Source of the DNA: Pseudomonadales bacterium
Lineage (GTDB): Bacteria; Pseudomonadota; Gammaproteobacteria; Pseudomonadales; Pseudohongiellaceae
Reading direction: 5' to 3'
NCBI GenBank assembly: GCA_022827425.1
Contig: JAJDSZ010000075.1
Span: 1 to 64,000 of the forward strand
Length of the DNA stretch: 64,000 bases
How positions within the stretch are numbered: the first letter of the stretch is position 1; every line of letters begins with the position of its first letter. Of this stretch, positions 63,019-64,000 are shown one piece after another. Position numbers and translations under genes: made by a program. The notes below the pieces were generated by a model. The model saw nothing but the letters and a program-made list of their open reading frames with translations, searched no databases and had not been told where the DNA came from.

Positions 63019-63561
63019 GTGCTCGCCATTGCCGACAACTATTTTGCCCAGTTCGCCTTGCCGGTCGATTTCGAGATCAATTCCGACAAGCTTGGCTCCC
63101 GGTATCGAGAATTGCAGGCCGAGGTACACCCGGACCGCTTCGCCGCGTCCGGCGAAGAGCAGCGCCTGCAAGCCATCAAGCTCAGCAGCTACCTTAACGA
63201 AGCTTATGAAACGCTGAAATCTCCCCTGCGCCGGGCGGGCTATCTGCTGCGGCTGCGGGGTATTGACGTGGAACAGGTTGCCCAGTCCGACCTTGCGCCC
63301 GGGTTGCTCGTCGAACAGATGGAACTGCGCGAGAGCCTTGCGGAGCTGCCCGGGGGCGAATCCGCTTTCGACCGGCTCGATGAACTGAACCGCAAAGCCG
63401 CAAGCTGGCTTGCCGAGCGCCAGCGGCAATTTGTCCGGGCCCTGGCCGGGAATCGGCTCGACCAGGCCAGAAAGCTGTTCCACGAGTTGCAGTTCCTGCA
63501 CAAACTCCAGACGGAAATCGACAAGAAGGAAGAATCCCTTGAGTCTGTTGCAGATTTCTGA
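63019..63561 (+). CDS. hscB: Fe-S co-chaperone HscB
   Basis: J-type co-chaperone that delivers IscU to HscA. The N-terminal J domain carries the HPD motif (EVHPDRFAASGEEQRLQA); the C-terminal three-helix bundle binds IscU (LLVEQMELRESLAEL). GTG start at 63019. 180 residues. Overlaps hscA by 23 bp. Confidence 0.94.
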   Translation: MLAIADNYFAQFALPVDFEINSDKLGSRYRELQAEVHPDRFAASGEEQRLQAIKLSSYLNEAYETLKSPLRRAGYLLRLRGIDVEQVAQSDLAPGLLVEQMELRESLAELPGGESAFDRLDELNRKAASWLAERQRQFVRALAGNRLDQARKLFHELQFLHKLQTEIDKKEESLESVADF

Positions 63562-64000
63562 ACCCGGCGGCGGCGACCCGCGGCGAGCGGTCCATCGGCG
63601 GGCGGCGGGCATCGATCTCGGCACCACCAATTCCCTCATCGCCACGGCGATCAAGGGTGAGGTGCGCACCCTCGCCGACGCCGGCGGCGCCCATTTGCTG
63701 CCTTCGGCGGTGCAGTATGGCGCTGGCGGCGTACTCGCCGTGGGCGCCGCGGCAAAAGCCCGGTCCGCCGCGGACCCGGGCAATGTCATCGTCTCGGCCA
63801 AGCGCGCGCTCGGCAAGAGCTTTGCGGAACTGCAGTCGGGCGGCGGTTTTCGCCAATACCGTTTTGACGCCGGCAAGGGCGACGCCGCGCCGGCCTTTGT
63901 TACCGCGGCCGGCCCCAGGGACCCGGTGGAGGTTTCCGCCGCAATCCTTCGCGCTCTCGCTGAGCGCAGCAGGGAACAGACCGGCGAGGAACTCGCCGGC
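63539..64000 (+). CDS. hscA: Fe-S chaperone HscA (partial, runs off the window)
   Basis: DnaK-like ATPase specialised for IscU. The frame starts at a TTG (63539) encoding the family N terminus LLQISEPG, then AAGIDLGTTNSLIAT (phosphate-binding loop of the Hsp70 fold) and LLPSAVQYG. Only the first 154 codons are in the window; a full protein has about 620 residues. fdx and other late isc genes would be expected downstream. Confidence 0.93.
   Translation, partial: MSLLQISEPGGGDPRRAVHRRAAGIDLGTTNSLIATAIKGEVRTLADAGGAHLLPSAVQYGAGGVLAVGAAAKARSAADPGNVIVSAKRALGKSFAELQSGGGFRQYRFDAGKGDAAPAFVTAAGPRDPVEVSAAILRALAERSREQTGEELAG

Overview
The window is GC-rich bacterial DNA from a gammaproteobacterium. Evidence: an E. 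coli-type complex I operon with a fused nuoCD gene, a complete System I cytochrome c maturation cluster (ccmA to ccmI), and an isc operon in the order iscR-iscS-iscU-iscA-hscB-hscA, whose IscR and IscS cysteines and lysine sit at E. coli positions. Outer-membrane-type lipoproteins, secreted FG-GAP proteins, a TAXI-TRAP transporter and the absence of sugar-uptake genes suggest a free-living aerobic heterotroph, perhaps aquatic. That lifestyle is inference; no rRNA or species marker is present.

Layout. 1-5.3 kb: a secreted protein of unknown function, moaA-moaB (molybdenum cofactor), xthA, a periplasmic cyclophilin, yciB and a small membrane protein. 5.5-20.2 kb: nuoA-N, 13 genes in one tightly coupled operon. 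20.2-29.8 kb: a 93-bp MITE-like element, an M16 metallopeptidase lipoprotein, then a coupled five-gene unit (ABC ATPase, ABC permease, double-PDZ lipoprotein, two secreted FG-GAP proteins) that I cannot assign to a described system. 29.8-34.1 kb: a hairpin cluster, a TAXI-type TRAP transporter and a CurA-like oxidoreductase. 34.2-36.2 kb: an orphan vsr repair nuclease, REP-like repeats and a Fic protein. 36.2-49.0 kb, all minus strand: an RsbW-like ATPase, HlyD and ABC parts of a type I secretion system, a SulP transporter, a DUF2333 protein, a lipoprotein, moeA, an RmlD-like reductase, ssb, metG and rubredoxin. 49.2-58.3 kb: dcd, fliA and ccmABCDEFGHI. 58.4-60.4 kb: a LysE-type exporter followed by a scar of broken genes (sodium/solute symporter fragment, AAA ATPase fragment, and the first ~95 codons of a cas9). 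60.4-64 kb: isc operon, running off the window edge inside hscA.

The functional theme is aerobic respiration: complex I, cytochrome c assembly, Fe-S cluster assembly and molybdenum cofactor synthesis together supply the redox machinery. The accessory parts lie between these blocks. They hold the repeats (six loci of a GTCATTC...GAATGAC REP-like family, one inside a MITE with a perfect 9-bp target duplication), the orphan vsr and the cas9 graveyard. The most unusual observations are the decayed type II CRISPR-Cas locus next to iscR, the ABC/PDZ/double FG-GAP operon, the MITE, three 21-bp phased repeats in front of xthA, and a type I exporter whose ATPase carries a Pro/Ala-rich tail and is followed by an anti-sigma-type kinase gene. 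No intact CRISPR array, tRNA or rRNA was seen.
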